Part shown: piece by piece, positions 16,526-25,437 of the stretch
Layout: each line of letters begins with the position of its first letter
Position numbering within the stretch: position 1 is the first letter of the stretch
DNA from: an uncultured Victivallis sp.
Lineage (GTDB): Bacteria; Verrucomicrobiota; Lentisphaeria; Victivallales; Victivallaceae
DNA: 40,689 bases
Assembly: GCA_944389815.1 (NCBI GenBank)
Contig: CALXNS010000029.1
Span: 1 to 40,689 of the forward strand
Reading direction: 5' to 3'
Position numbers and translations under genes: made by a program
The notes under the pieces: generated by a model
What the model saw: the letters and a program-made list of their open reading frames with translations, nothing else
The model's database searches: none
What the model was told of the DNA's origin: nothing

Positions 16526-18907
16526 TTATCTGGAATAATTCAGTTGATTGATTCCGGCGTGGAGTTCGATCCGTTCGCCGGAGGGGGTGACGAATGTTCC
16601 CGGAACGCCGGGCGGCAGTTCTACGACCGCCCGCTCCACCGTCCAGTCGACCGCGATCGAACCGCCGGCTGGATGCGGCACGCTCCCGTAAACATGGTGG
16701 AGTCCGATGTCCTGCGGGGCGATTTCGACCGCGCGGAAGCCGGCCTGAACTGGCTGGATGCCGAGGAGCAGGGCGTAACAGTAATAGAGCGGATGCGCGC
16801 TCCAGGCGTGACAGTCCGATCGGCTCGGCTCCGGCGCTTCCAGCATCGTCTGCAGCCCGAGCTTTTCCATGTTGAAGAAAAGTTCCAGACGTTGGCGGAA
16901 AAGATCCGGCCGCCGGATCCTCCGGTAGAATTCGAAGAGATAAAACGAAAAATAGACCGTTGCCTTGACCGGCAGTTCCGTGGAAAGGAACTTTTCTTCG
17001 CACGTTTTCGCAATCTCATCCGGCAGCAGTCCGGAGAGCAGCGCGAGAATCTGAGGATGTTCCGAACACGGCGTCGCGCCCTCCGTATCCGCGAAGAGCC
17101 CGCCTGCCGGATCGAAGAAGTGACGAACGATCCGCTCGGCGAATGCCCGCCCCCGGCGGCGGTAATAATCGGCAAGTTCAGCATCTCCTGCCAGTTCGAG
17201 CAGTTCCACGAGCTGGCCGAATCCGTAGAGAATCAGCGTGTTGACGATTCCGGAAACTCCGAATTCCCCGCCGGGCGGCGTTCCGAATTTCCATCCGGTC
17301 CAGTCGACGAAGTTCCAGCTGATGTCGAACTGAACCAATCCGTCGCCGTTGAAAAATTTTTCGAACGCCTCCATCGCGTGGCGGGCGGAGGGCAGTTTCT
17401 CCGCGACGACGCCGTCGCATCCGCGCCACAATGCGAAGTCGCGCAGCATGCCGATCCAGTATGGCGTGAAGGTCGGGATGAGCTGTGTGACGCGCGACGG
17501 ATAACGCGACGGGCAGAAGCCGATCGGAAGCCGGCCCGCGTCGAAGAAGCGCAGCGCTTTTTCGACCAGCCGGGTGTCGCGTCCGGACGCCAGAGTCAGT
17601 AGCGCCTGGATGCGGGTGTCGCCCAGGTACATGAGCTGTTCGTAAAACGGACAATCCATGAACGTATCCTGCGAACACATCTCAAGCGTCCGGCGGCAAC
17701 TGGCCGTCAGCCAGTCGAAATGCGAATCGCCGGAGTGAAACTCCGCAGTGAATTCCACCGGATAACGCCGTTCGAACAACCGGAACTCCTCCAATGTCAA
17801 AGGTTCGTCCGCGGTTTCGATTTCCAGCGCCAGATAACGGCCCGCGCGGTAGTGAACCGTATAGAACTCCATTCCGTTTCTCCTGTCCGGAAGAAATGTG
17901 TCGTAAATGCCGTGGAAAAATCGGTTTTCCCATTCGTTCCGATCGCCTTTTTCACGGCAGTTTGGATCGTCGTCGAAAAAGAGCGCTTCGCTCCAGCCGA
18001 GGTGGATTGCGGCGTTTTTCCCGCCCGAGGTGCGCAACTCCGGCAAGGCGCAGTGATAATTGTCGAGCTTGAGCAGCAATTTGATTTTCCGGTGTGCCGG
18101 AATCGTGTGCGGGCGGCGGAATTGAAACGCTTCGCTCCAGGCGTCGCGTTCATTCCGGTCGTTCGCGTCGGCGCGGAACGCACGGGTTCCGTCGTCTGCT
18201 CCTGCGAAAAGCACTTCCGGCGCGGGCAGGGGGCGGCGTTGGAATTCCGGCAGCGTCGCCGGATGCAGCCGGGGAGTCGGTGCGTATTCGTTGCGGAGAA
18301 TGCCATCGGAACCGGGTTCGTGTTCGTCGACCGGCTGCCAGTTGTCGCCGTCGCCTTTCTCGACTCCTTCCGGGACGCCTGCGGCATCGAAGCGCAATCC
18401 CTGTCCGACGCTGCCGGTGCCGTAAAGCAGTTCTTCAAACCGGTGTCCCGGCAACGGCATCGCCTGCCAGTTCGCCGCATTGGAATGGAGCTTTTCCGCC
18501 CCGTCGCCTTCGGCCGCCAGCAGCCAGCCGTGACGGAAACTCATCCGCGACAACGGCCCGCTCTGACCGAAACTCGTGACGATTGCCGTGAGCGTATGTG
18601 TCCCCGGGGGGAATTCGCATTCGAACGTATCGAAGAACGTATGATTCAAATCTCCCTGTTCCGGGCCGGTTCCGACAAGTTCGCCGTCGCAATAGAGCCG
18701 GTAAACGGCATCGCCGCAGACGTGCAGGCGGTATTTTTCACTTTGTCGGCAGGAGAAACGGCAGCGGTAAGCCGTCGAACGGGCGATGCGTTCATCTCCG
18801 TCGAGGGCGATCCAGCGCGCCGGCCAGAGGCCGCGGTCGGGCCAGGCGAGTTTCCGCTGCCCCTCCCGGAACGGGTAATCGGAAATGAGAGTTTTTTCAA
18901 ATTTCAT
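16526..18907 (-). CDS. Glycoside hydrolase family 78-type alpha-L-rhamnosidase
   Basis: A protein of 793 residues. The ATG at 18907 is used because the longer frame would run into the preceding gene. The N-terminal half is beta-rich with carbohydrate-binding-like domains (RWIALDG, YRLYCDGELVGTGP). The alpha/alpha barrel follows, with DTFMDCPFYEQLMYLGDT (414-431), a variant of the GH78 acid motif, and HAWSAHPLYYCYALLLGI near the C-terminus, where the GH78 base region lies. GH78 enzymes release L-rhamnose from rhamnogalacturonan, flavonoids or ulvan-type glycans. No signal peptide is seen. The ribosome-binding site is weak. The esterase gene follows after 27 bases and a DUF2059 gene precedes it by 43. 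Confidence 0.85.
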   Translation of the reverse strand: MKFEKTLISDYPFREGQRKLAWPDRGLWPARWIALDGDERIARSTAYRCRFSCRQSEKYRLHVCGDAVYRLYCDGELVGTGPEQGDLNHTFFDTFECEFPPGTHTLTAIVTSFGQSGPLSRMSFRHGWLLAAEGDGAEKLHSNAANWQAMPLPGHRFEELLYGTGSVGQGLRFDAAGVPEGVEKGDGDNWQPVDEHEPGSDGILRNEYAPTPRLHPATLPEFQRRPLPAPEVLFAGADDGTRAFRADANDRNERDAWSEAFQFRRPHTIPAHRKIKLLLKLDNYHCALPELRTSGGKNAAIHLGWSEALFFDDDPNCREKGDRNEWENRFFHGIYDTFLPDRRNGMEFYTVHYRAGRYLALEIETADEPLTLEEFRLFERRYPVEFTAEFHSGDSHFDWLTASCRRTLEMCSQDTFMDCPFYEQLMYLGDTRIQALLTLASGRDTRLVEKALRFFDAGRLPIGFCPSRYPSRVTQLIPTFTPYWIGMLRDFALWRGCDGVVAEKLPSARHAMEAFEKFFNGDGLVQFDISWNFVDWTGWKFGTPPGGEFGVSGIVNTLILYGFGQLVELLELAGDAELADYYRRRGRAFAERIVRHFFDPAGGLFADTEGATPCSEHPQILALLSGLLPDEIAKTCEEKFLSTELPVKATVYFSFYLFEFYRRIRRPDLFRQRLELFFNMEKLGLQTMLEAPEPSRSDCHAWSAHPLYYCYALLLGIQPVQAGFRAVEIAPQDIGLHHVYGSVPHPAGGSIAVDWTVERAVVELPPGVPGTFVTPSGERIELHAGINQLNYSR

Positions 18908-18950
18908 CGTTGCTGCACCGTTTTTCGTTGATCCATCGTGCGATGCGGGG

Positions 18951-19421
18951 TTATTCCGCAAGAACCTTTTCCAGTTTCTTCTGCAGTTCGGGCAAATTCC
19001 GCTGCATGCGTTCATTGGCGATCTTCAATCCTGCGGCGCTGAGTTCCGCACCGCGTTCGGCAAGTTTCTGCCCGGCGGGAGTCCGGTAGAACGCGGTGAT
19101 CGCCTGAATCTCCTCCAGCGTGAAGTATTTCAGATAGGTTGCGACGATCTCCTCCCTGAGCGAATCGTAATTGAAACATTCGCGGTAGAAATCGAGCAGC
19201 ACCTGGCGACCCGGTTCGAGTTCGGGGGTCTCCTTCAACTGCTGTTCGACCAGACCGTTCACGGTCGATTCCAGCGTCTGCGGCGTCCGGCACACTTCGA
19301 GCAGTTCAAGGACGGCTTCCCGGCGGGGATCAGGAGTTCCGGCGTCGGTTCCGGTCGCCGCCGCGGCCGGAAAACGGGCGGCAGCCAGCAGCAGAACGGC
19401 GATGAACAGCAATCGTTTCAC
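18951..19421 (-). CDS. DUF2059 domain protein, exported
   Basis: A protein of 156 residues from a GTG start at 19421, chosen because GGAGG stands eight bases upstream and the product then begins directly with a signal peptide (MKRLLFIAVLLLAAARFPAAAA). The C-terminal half, with YLKYFTLEEIQAITAFYRTPAGQKL, is the DUF2059 signature. The family is exported to the periplasm in Gram-negatives and has no known activity. It has its own promoter on the minus strand and may be read through into the GH78-type gene, but no functional tie is evident. Confidence 0.85.
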   Translation of the reverse strand: MKRLLFIAVLLLAAARFPAAAATGTDAGTPDPRREAVLELLEVCRTPQTLESTVNGLVEQQLKETPELEPGRQVLLDFYRECFNYDSLREEIVATYLKYFTLEEIQAITAFYRTPAGQKLAERGAELSAAGLKIANERMQRNLPELQKKLEKVLAE

Positions 19422-19467
19422 GGGGCAATCCTCCGGGGGTTCATGGTGATTATACACTCGTTTTTAT

Positions 19468-19495
19468 AATATAACGGTGCTTGTGCTCCTTGCAA
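19468..19495 (-). promoter_or_regulatory. Promoter of the DUF2059 gene
   Basis: Minus-strand TTGCAA (19490-19495) and TATATT (19468-19473) with a 16-base spacer, 47 bases before the GTG start. Confidence 0.5.
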
Positions 19496-19529
19496 GGAGA
19501 AATAACGGAAATCCGATTGATTTTCGGGG

Positions 19530-19558
19530 TTGCGCAACGAGCTCTGCGGAATTATATT
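19530..19558 (+). promoter_or_regulatory. Promoter of the TSUP transporter gene
   Basis: TTGCGC (19530-19535) and TATATT (19553-19558) with a 17-base spacer, about 35 bases before the ATG. Confidence 0.5.
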
Positions 19559-19593
19559 AATGATCTAATCAAGTTGGGAATTTTATTGCAATC

Positions 19594-20370
19594 ATGTTCA
19601 GCGAAATTTTTCTTCATGTCGACGCTCTGCAGTTCCTTGTCCTTGCCGTGAGCGCCGTCCTGATCGGAATCAACAAAACCGCCCTGCCGGGAATCGGCGT
19701 CCTGCCGGTGGTGCTGTTGACGATGATGTTTCCGACAAGGCTCTCCACCGGATTGCAGCTTCTGATGCTGGCGATGACCGATCTGGTTGCGGTCGCCTGG
19801 TATCGACGGCATGCGGATTGGAAAATTGTCCTGCGGCTGCTGCCGTGGGCGTATGTCGGACTCGGAGTCGGGTCGTTGACGCTCCGGTATCTCTCCGACG
19901 ACGCGCTGCGGCCGATGATCGGCGGAATCGTGCTCTTTCTGGTCGTGCTCAACTTTATTCGTTCAAGATTGCCGCAGGAGAAAATTCCTTCCGGAATGGT
20001 GATCGCGGCATTCTGCGGCGTTCTGCTCGGGTTCACCACGCAGGTGGCCAATGCCGCCGGGCCGGTGGCGGCGATCTATTTTCTGGCCATGCGCCTGCCC
20101 AAGGAGAAATACATGGGGTGCAGCGCGTGGTTCTTTCTCATCATCAACTGGACGAAGCTGCCGATCTTCATCGCGGAAGGGAGAATCACGCTGGAATCGC
20201 TCTGGATCGATTTATGCATGATTCCTTTTCTGCTGCTCGGGGCGGCGGCGGGTATTCTGCTGCTGCCGCGCATGCCGCAGAAACTTTTCGAAGCGGTCAT
20301 TCAAATTCTGATCGTCGTCACCGCAGTCAAACTCTGCATCCCGGACGAATGGTTCACCGTGCTTTATTGA
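19594..20370 (+). CDS. TSUP family transporter (sulfite exporter TauE/SafE type)
   Basis: A protein of 258 residues with about seven or eight hydrophobic helices. The two half-repeats each carry the family's conserved turn: GINKTALPGIGVLPVVLL near residue 25-42 and LLGFTTQVANAAGPVAAIYFL in the second half. TSUP proteins move sulfur-containing or carboxylate anions across the inner membrane; the substrate here is open. It is a single gene, divergent from the DUF2059 gene and convergent with mutL. No ribosome-binding site stronger than TTGGGA is evident before the ATG. Confidence 0.9.
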   Translation: MFSEIFLHVDALQFLVLAVSAVLIGINKTALPGIGVLPVVLLTMMFPTRLSTGLQLLMLAMTDLVAVAWYRRHADWKIVLRLLPWAYVGLGVGSLTLRYLSDDALRPMIGGIVLFLVVLNFIRSRLPQEKIPSGMVIAAFCGVLLGFTTQVANAAGPVAAIYFLAMRLPKEKYMGCSAWFFLIINWTKLPIFIAEGRITLESLWIDLCMIPFLLLGAAAGILLLPRMPQKLFEAVIQILIVVTAVKLCIPDEWFTVLY

Positions 20371-20417
20371 AAAATTGAAAACGGCTCGAAATCGATTCAC
20401 GCATGCAGCTGCGGTTG

Positions 20418-22391
20418 TCAACGGCGGAAGAAACGTTTCTCCAACTCCTTCCGGCTGATGGTGACCATCGTCGGCCGCCCGTGGGGGCAGAGCGTCCCCT
20501 GACGGCACATGCGCAGTTGACGGAGAAGTTCAACCGCGGATTCCTTCGGCAGCGCATCATGCGCCTTGACGGCGGCACGGCAGGCGGCGCGGGCGATGAG
20601 TGCCGGATCCGGCGGAATCCGGCGTTCGTCGTTGTCGAGAAGTTCCTGAAGCATGTCGGGAATCATCTCGCCGAGCGGCCGTTTCGACGGAAGAATCTGG
20701 GGCAGGGCGTTCAACATCACCGTCCGGTTTCCGACCGGTTCGAAATCGAACCCGAGCTTTTCGAAAATCGCCCGGTTGCGCAGCAGCTGCGTCATCATCG
20801 GCAGCGGCAGTTCGAGCGTTACCGGCAGCAGCAGCGCCTGGGAGTCGCCGCCGCGCCGGTAACTGGAGAGCAACTGTTCAAAGAGAATGCGTTCATGTGC
20901 CGCATGCTGGTCGATCACGATCAGATTACCGCCGCCGGAGGCGAGAATATAACTGTCTTCAAAGATTCCGAGTATCTCCTCCGGCCAGATTGTGCCGGGC
21001 GCGGATGCCGAGTCGTCGGGGGCGGGCTCTGCCTGATTGTCGACGGCGTCGTTCCGCGGGGACATTGCGTCAGCGTTGACCGGAGCTCTTCGTGCCGTTT
21101 CCGGAGATGCGGCCATTCCCGCGTTCGCGTCGTCGGCCCGGTCGGTGAGGTGCAGTTCCGGTACGGTTGGTGTCGAGGCGCTGCCGGCCTCCGGCGACTC
21201 TTCCCGCAGCGGTTCCTGTTCCGGAGCGGAAGATTGCGGGGCGGGGGAATCGCTTCGGAGGAGTTCCATTTGTTCTGCGCCGGAGGGGTGATATTGCACT
21301 GCCGCGCCGTCGAGCACCAGGTGCAGCGGGACGGTGCCGTCCGGCATGTGGGCAAAGACGCTCGACCGGGTTTGCGGTTCCTCCGTCATCCGGGAGTCCC
21401 GGTTGCGCTGCTTGAGCGCAGCTCCAATCGCGTTGCCCACCGCGCGGATCACGGCGTATTCGTGTTTGAAACGAACTTCCCGTTTTGCGGGGTGCACGTT
21501 GACGTCGACATCTTCGGGCGCCATTTCCAGAAAGAGCACCACCGGCGAGAAGCGGCCGTGTTCGGTCAACGTGGCGTATCCCTCGCGGATGCCGCGGTAG
21601 AAGGCGGCGGCCTCGACCGCGCGTTTGTTGACGAATGTTCGCTGTTCGCGGCGCGAATTCCGGGTGAATCCGGGCGCGGCGATGAAACCGGTGAGCGTCA
21701 TGCCGCCTTCCTGATGGTTCACCGGGTAAAGATTGTCGGCGAATGCCCGGCCGAAGAACTCCCGCAGCCGCGCTTCGCAGGAATCCGATGCCGGTGAAGT
21801 GAAGATCCGCCGGCCGTCCATCGTGAGCTCGAATGCGATCTCCGGATGCGGCAATGCCAGCGCCAGAATTGTCTCTTCGATGTGATGATTTTCCGTAGAG
21901 GCCGATTTCAGGAATTTTTTTCGCGCCGGCGTATTGAAAAAGAGGTCGCGCACCTGAACCGTGCTGCCCGCGGGACCTCCGGCGGGCGAGGTTCCCTTTA
22001 ATTGACCGCCTTCGACCTCGAGACGGGTTCCTTCAAGTGTCTCCCTCGTCCGGGTCACGAGCGAAAAACGGCTCACCGACGCAATGGAGGGAAGCGCTTC
22101 GCCGCGAAACCCCAGCGTGACGATCCGATCCATTTCCTCGGGAGAGGTAAGCTTGCTTGTCCCGTGCGGTTCGATGCACAGCAGAGCGTCTTCGGCGTCC
22201 ATGCCGGAACCGTCGTCGGAGACGGAGATCAACCGGGAACCGGCGCGTTCGATTTCAATGCGGATGTGTGCGGCTCCGGCGTCGATGGCGTTCTCCACGA
22301 GCTCCTTGACGACGGAGGCGGGGCGTTCGATTACTTCGCCTGCGGCGATCCGGTTGCTCAACTCCGGACTCATGACTTTAATCTTGCTCAT
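20418..22391 (-). CDS. mutL: DNA mismatch repair protein MutL with endonuclease motif
   Basis: A protein of 657 residues from the ATG at 22391 (GGAG seven bases upstream; the longer frame has no such site). GHKL ATPase motifs are ENAIDAG (33-39), DDGSGM (59-64) and GFRGEAL (94-100). A long acidic, proline-rich linker spans about 330-465. The C-terminal dimerisation domain carries the nicking-endonuclease motif DQHAAHERILFE (494-505, DQHA-x2-E-x4-E), ACR (603-605) and CPHGRP (635-640), which bind the metal. It therefore belongs to the group that does not need MutH. It overlaps the TPR gene by 14 bases and is the last gene of an operon with an OppD-like ATPase. Confidence 0.97.
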   Translation of the reverse strand: MSKIKVMSPELSNRIAAGEVIERPASVVKELVENAIDAGAAHIRIEIERAGSRLISVSDDGSGMDAEDALLCIEPHGTSKLTSPEEMDRIVTLGFRGEALPSIASVSRFSLVTRTRETLEGTRLEVEGGQLKGTSPAGGPAGSTVQVRDLFFNTPARKKFLKSASTENHHIEETILALALPHPEIAFELTMDGRRIFTSPASDSCEARLREFFGRAFADNLYPVNHQEGGMTLTGFIAAPGFTRNSRREQRTFVNKRAVEAAAFYRGIREGYATLTEHGRFSPVVLFLEMAPEDVDVNVHPAKREVRFKHEYAVIRAVGNAIGAALKQRNRDSRMTEEPQTRSSVFAHMPDGTVPLHLVLDGAAVQYHPSGAEQMELLRSDSPAPQSSAPEQEPLREESPEAGSASTPTVPELHLTDRADDANAGMAASPETARRAPVNADAMSPRNDAVDNQAEPAPDDSASAPGTIWPEEILGIFEDSYILASGGGNLIVIDQHAAHERILFEQLLSSYRRGGDSQALLLPVTLELPLPMMTQLLRNRAIFEKLGFDFEPVGNRTVMLNALPQILPSKRPLGEMIPDMLQELLDNDERRIPPDPALIARAACRAAVKAHDALPKESAVELLRQLRMCRQGTLCPHGRPTMVTISRKELEKRFFRR

Positions 22392-23016
22392 GGCGGGACT
22401 CCGGTTCAGGTTCATTCACCGCCGGGGGAGGCGGTTCGTTGACGCGGATCGCATCCATCGGCTCCAGTTGGAGCTGCGCATTCGAACGGATTTTTTCCGC
22501 GCTGAAACGATATTGCGAGGCTTTCTTCACGTCCCCGAGAACAAGGTACGCCTGCATTAAGTTCTCATCGATGAACGGCGTTCCCGGCGCGATTTCCCGG
22601 GCGTGAAGCAGTTCCTTGATCCCTGCCTCAATCCACTGCATGCGGATCAGGCATTGGCCGAGATTGTTGCGGGAGATCGCATCCTGCGGGTCGCGGGCGA
22701 TCAGCAGCCGGAAAATATCCGCGGCTTCGGCGTATTCTCCGAGTTCATATTTTGCGCGGCCATGAAGCCGGAGCGCCATGACGCTCTCCGGATACAGCCG
22801 CAACTGCCGGGCGAGAATTCGCTCGGCCTCCTGGTAGTGTCCGGTTGCGATCAGCGTTTTCGCCTGACTGAACAACTGCCATGCGCTGCGGGCGCGCGAC
22901 ACCCGGAGCGGGTCGACGTTATCGGTTTCCGGTCCGTCGTAGGTGATGATGACGATTCCGGTCGCCGCCACGATTGCGACCAGCACGCAGATCATGATGA
23001 CGAGCGGTCGCTTCAA
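22378..23016 (-). CDS. Membrane-anchored TPR-repeat protein
   Basis: A protein of 212 residues. An N-terminal signal anchor (about 4-25, LVIMICVLVAIVAATGIVII) is followed by TPR-like helical pairs at about 47-80, 81-114 and 115-150 (for example GHYQEAERILARQLRLYP and GEYAEAADIFRLLIARDP). The C-terminus is a proline/glutamate-rich tail. Such proteins are scaffolds for periplasmic or membrane assemblies. The start shares four bases (ATGA) with the end of the ABC ATPase gene, and its end overlaps mutL by 14 bases. No specific function can be assigned. Confidence 0.8.
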   Translation of the reverse strand: MKRPLVIMICVLVAIVAATGIVIITYDGPETDNVDPLRVSRARSAWQLFSQAKTLIATGHYQEAERILARQLRLYPESVMALRLHGRAKYELGEYAEAADIFRLLIARDPQDAISRNNLGQCLIRMQWIEAGIKELLHAREIAPGTPFIDENLMQAYLVLGDVKKASQYRFSAEKIRSNAQLQLEPMDAIRVNEPPPPAVNEPEPESRHEQD

Positions 23017-24026
23017 GACATCTCCTCCGGTTTCAGCGGGGCGTGACAGAATACCAGATGCGAGTTGCCCTCATTCGACTCGAGGGGGCGTTCGGTGCGG
23101 CAGCGGCGGCGGAGCGCCTCCGGTAATGTTTCCGCCCGGGCGCAACGGCCGAAGAACCTGCATCCGGCGGGAAATTCTTCCGGGGACGGCACATGGCCGG
23201 GAATCGTCGCAAGTTCCCCGCCGTCGCCGCCGAGGTGTGGGACCGCGGCGAGCAGCGCCCGCGTATAGGGGTGGCGCGGCGAATCAAGGACATCGCGCAC
23301 GCGGCCGTATTCGGCGAGATTTCCGGCGTACATGACCGCGACACGGTCGGCCAGCTGCGCGACGATGCCGAGATTGTGAGTGACGAGAATGACCGCCATG
23401 TCGCGTTCGCGGCGGAGCGAATCGAGCAGTTCGAGGATCTGCGCCTGAATCGTCACGTCGAGCGCGGTGGTCGGTTCGTCGGCGATCAGGAGTTCGGGGT
23501 TTCCGGCGATGGCCATGGCGATCATGATCCGCTGCTGCATGCCGCCGGAAAGTTCATGCGGATAGGCGGCGATGCGCGTCTCCGGCGCCGGAATTCCGAC
23601 CTGACGGAGAAGTTCGACCACCTCGGCGTGCCGGTCGGTGACTTCCGGGCGGTGCAGTGCGAGCACTTCGGCGATCTGGTCGCCGATCCGGAACACCGGA
23701 TTGAGAGAAACCGAAGGTTCCTGGAAAATGTAACCGATTCTGCCGCCGCGCATTTTCCGCAGCTGACGCGGCGACATCGCGGACAGTTCGAACGAACCGC
23801 TTTTTCCGTCGAAACGGATCGAATCGGCTCTGACGCGGGCGGGCGGCGTCGGCAGCAGTCCGGTCAGCGCCAGACAGCTGATGCTTTTTCCGCAGCCGGA
23901 TTCGCCGACCAGCGCGAGAATTTCGCCGCGGTCGACACTGAAAGACACGCCGGAAACGACCGGAACGAGTTTTCTGCCGCCGGATTGAAAGCCGATTTCG
24001 AGGTTTTTTACGTTCAGGAGCGCCAT
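23013..24026 (-). CDS. Oligopeptide/dipeptide ABC transporter ATP-binding protein (OppD/DppD type)
   Basis: A protein of 337 residues. Walker A GESGCGKS is at 41-48, [12 protein letters not shown] marks the Q-loop, LSGGMQQR is at 159-166 and Walker [13 protein letters not shown] follows from 179. The C-terminal extension [12 protein letters not shown] with four cysteines (GCRFFGRC, then RRRC, then FCHAP) is the OppD/DppD oligopeptide domain. It energises import of peptides or sometimes other solutes. No permease, binding protein or OppF partner lies beside it in this window; instead a TPR gene and mutL follow with overlaps. The partners must be encoded elsewhere or the gene was moved. Confidence 0.92.
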   Translation of the reverse strand: MALLNVKNLEIGFQSGGRKLVPVVSGVSFSVDRGEILALVGESGCGKSISCLALTGLLPTPPARVRADSIRFDGKSGSFELSAMSPRQLRKMRGGRIGYIFQEPSVSLNPVFRIGDQIAEVLALHRPEVTDRHAEVVELLRQVGIPAPETRIAAYPHELSGGMQQRIMIAMAIAGNPELLIADEPTTALDVTIQAQILELLDSLRRERDMAVILVTHNLGIVAQLADRVAVMYAGNLAEYGRVRDVLDSPRHPYTRALLAAVPHLGGDGGELATIPGHVPSPEEFPAGCRFFGRCARAETLPEALRRRCRTERPLESNEGNSHLVFCHAPLKPEEMS

Positions 24027-24065
24027 GTTTTCCGTTATTGATTCTTATTTTATCTCCGCCTTTGC

Positions 24066-24095
24066 GGAATATATCACCATTCGGCTGAATATTCC
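24066..24095. repeat. Nested inverted repeat between the OppD-like and ketoacyl-synthase genes
   Basis: GGAATAT (24066-24072) is mirrored by ATATTCC (24089-24095) with a smaller ATTC-GGCT-GAAT inside. It lies in the 178-base divergent gap and could be an operator for either gene; no regulator is known. Confidence 0.35.
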
Positions 24096-24204
24096 ACAAT
24101 ATTTTCCTGCAATGATGGTAGAAAAAACAAAATCTGTGGGTTATATTAACCTTGGAAATGGAATGAAAACCGGGCCTACAGGCCTTTCAGCTTGACGAGG
24201 ACGC

Positions 24205-25437
24205 ATGGAAAGAACCTTTATTACCGGACGGGGCATTTATTCGCCGATCGGCGGTACATTGGCGGCAAACGAAGCGGCGCTTCGGGCCGGGAAGAGCGGA
24301 ATCATCCGCGTGCCGGAATTTGTCGAGCATCAGCTCTCCAGCGAGGTCGGCGGCTGGGTGAACGAATTGCCCGAAACTCCGTTGATCGACCGCAAGAAAC
24401 TGCGTTTCTGTCCGCCGGTCGGCGTGATGTCGGTGGTCGCCGCGACCGAAGCATTTACGGAAGCCGGACTGCCGATCGACGGTTTAAGCAAATACCGCAT
24501 TGCGATCATCGGCGGCGTCGCCGGCGGCAATTACCGCGAAGTCTTCGACGAGGCTGACGGATATTTGCGCACGGATTACCGTCTGCGCAATGTTTCGCCC
24601 TATTCGGTTCCACGGGTGATGCCGTCGTCGGCGATTTCCAATTTGTCGTTGATTTTCGGAATCACCGGTGAATCCTATGACATTTCCGCCGCGTGTGCGA
24701 GCAGTGCGATTGCGATTCTCGTCGGCACCCGGCTGATCCGTTCCGGTCAATACGATCTGGTGCTCGCCGGCGGCGCCGAGCAGCTCGACTGGGTGCAGGC
24801 GCTCGGTTTCTGCGCCTGCCGTGCGCTGTCGCGCAAATACAATCAGACGCCGCATCTGGCGAGCCGTCCCTTCGACCGCGACCGTGACGGATTCGTGCTC
24901 GCGGGAGGCGCCGCCTATGTCGTACTCGAATCCGAACGCAGCGTCAAGGCGCGCGGTGTGCGTCCGATCAGCGAAGTGAGCGGCATCGCCGCCAACAGCA
25001 ATGCGATCGATATGGTCGTTCCCGATGCCGCCGCCTCGGCGGCGGTGATGCGTGACGCGATTGCCGATGCCGGAATCGCCGCTTCCGAAATCGGTTACGT
25101 CAACACCCACGGTACCGGAACGCCGGTCGGCGACCCGGTGGAACTGGCCGCAATCCGCCAGGTGATCGGAAGCGGCGCGGCGATCAACAGTACGAAGTCG
25201 CAGACCGGACACATGGTCGGCGCCACCGGCGCGGCGGAGGTGATCTTCACGTCGCTGATGCTGGAGAAGAACTTCATCTCCCCCACGCTCAATCTGGACA
25301 ATCCCGATCCGGAATTCGAATGGGCGGATCTGGTGCGCGAGTGTCGCACCGGAACCGGGGTTCGCCACGCTCTCTCCAACAGTTTCGCGTTCGGCGGATC
25401 GAATGCCGCGATCGTGATTTCGGATTGTTCCAAGTGA
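24205..25437 (+). CDS. Beta-ketoacyl-ACP synthase (KAS I/II family, FabB-like)
   Basis: A protein of 410 residues with the full Cys-His-His set: Cys164 in ISAACASSA, His302 in NTHGTGTPVGD and His336 in KSQTGHMVGATGA with Lys331. RPFDRDRDGFVLAGGAAYVVLE and HALSNSFAFGGSNAA look closer to FabB than FabF, but the split is not certain. It elongates acyl chains with malonyl-ACP in fatty acid synthesis. The start has GAGGA about four bases before ATG. The next gene, lipA, begins inside its stop codon (GTGA), so the two are translationally coupled. No other fatty acid synthesis gene and no acyl carrier protein are present nearby. Confidence 0.92.
   Translation: MERTFITGRGIYSPIGGTLAANEAALRAGKSGIIRVPEFVEHQLSSEVGGWVNELPETPLIDRKKLRFCPPVGVMSVVAATEAFTEAGLPIDGLSKYRIAIIGGVAGGNYREVFDEADGYLRTDYRLRNVSPYSVPRVMPSSAISNLSLIFGITGESYDISAACASSAIAILVGTRLIRSGQYDLVLAGGAEQLDWVQALGFCACRALSRKYNQTPHLASRPFDRDRDGFVLAGGAAYVVLESERSVKARGVRPISEVSGIAANSNAIDMVVPDAAASAAVMRDAIADAGIAASEIGYVNTHGTGTPVGDPVELAAIRQVIGSGAAINSTKSQTGHMVGATGAAEVIFTSLMLEKNFISPTLNLDNPDPEFEWADLVRECRTGTGVRHALSNSFAFGGSNAAIVISDCSK

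Noticed and set aside
15689..17602. A 637-codon open frame on the plus strand opposite the esterase and GH78-type genes
   Set aside because: Its product is arginine-rich and resembles no family, while both minus-strand genes show complete catalytic motifs. Long antisense frames are expected in GC-rich genes with strong third-position bias.
20403..21797. A 464-codon plus-strand frame opposite mutL
   Set aside because: MutL is unmistakable on the other strand. The frame shows no domain.
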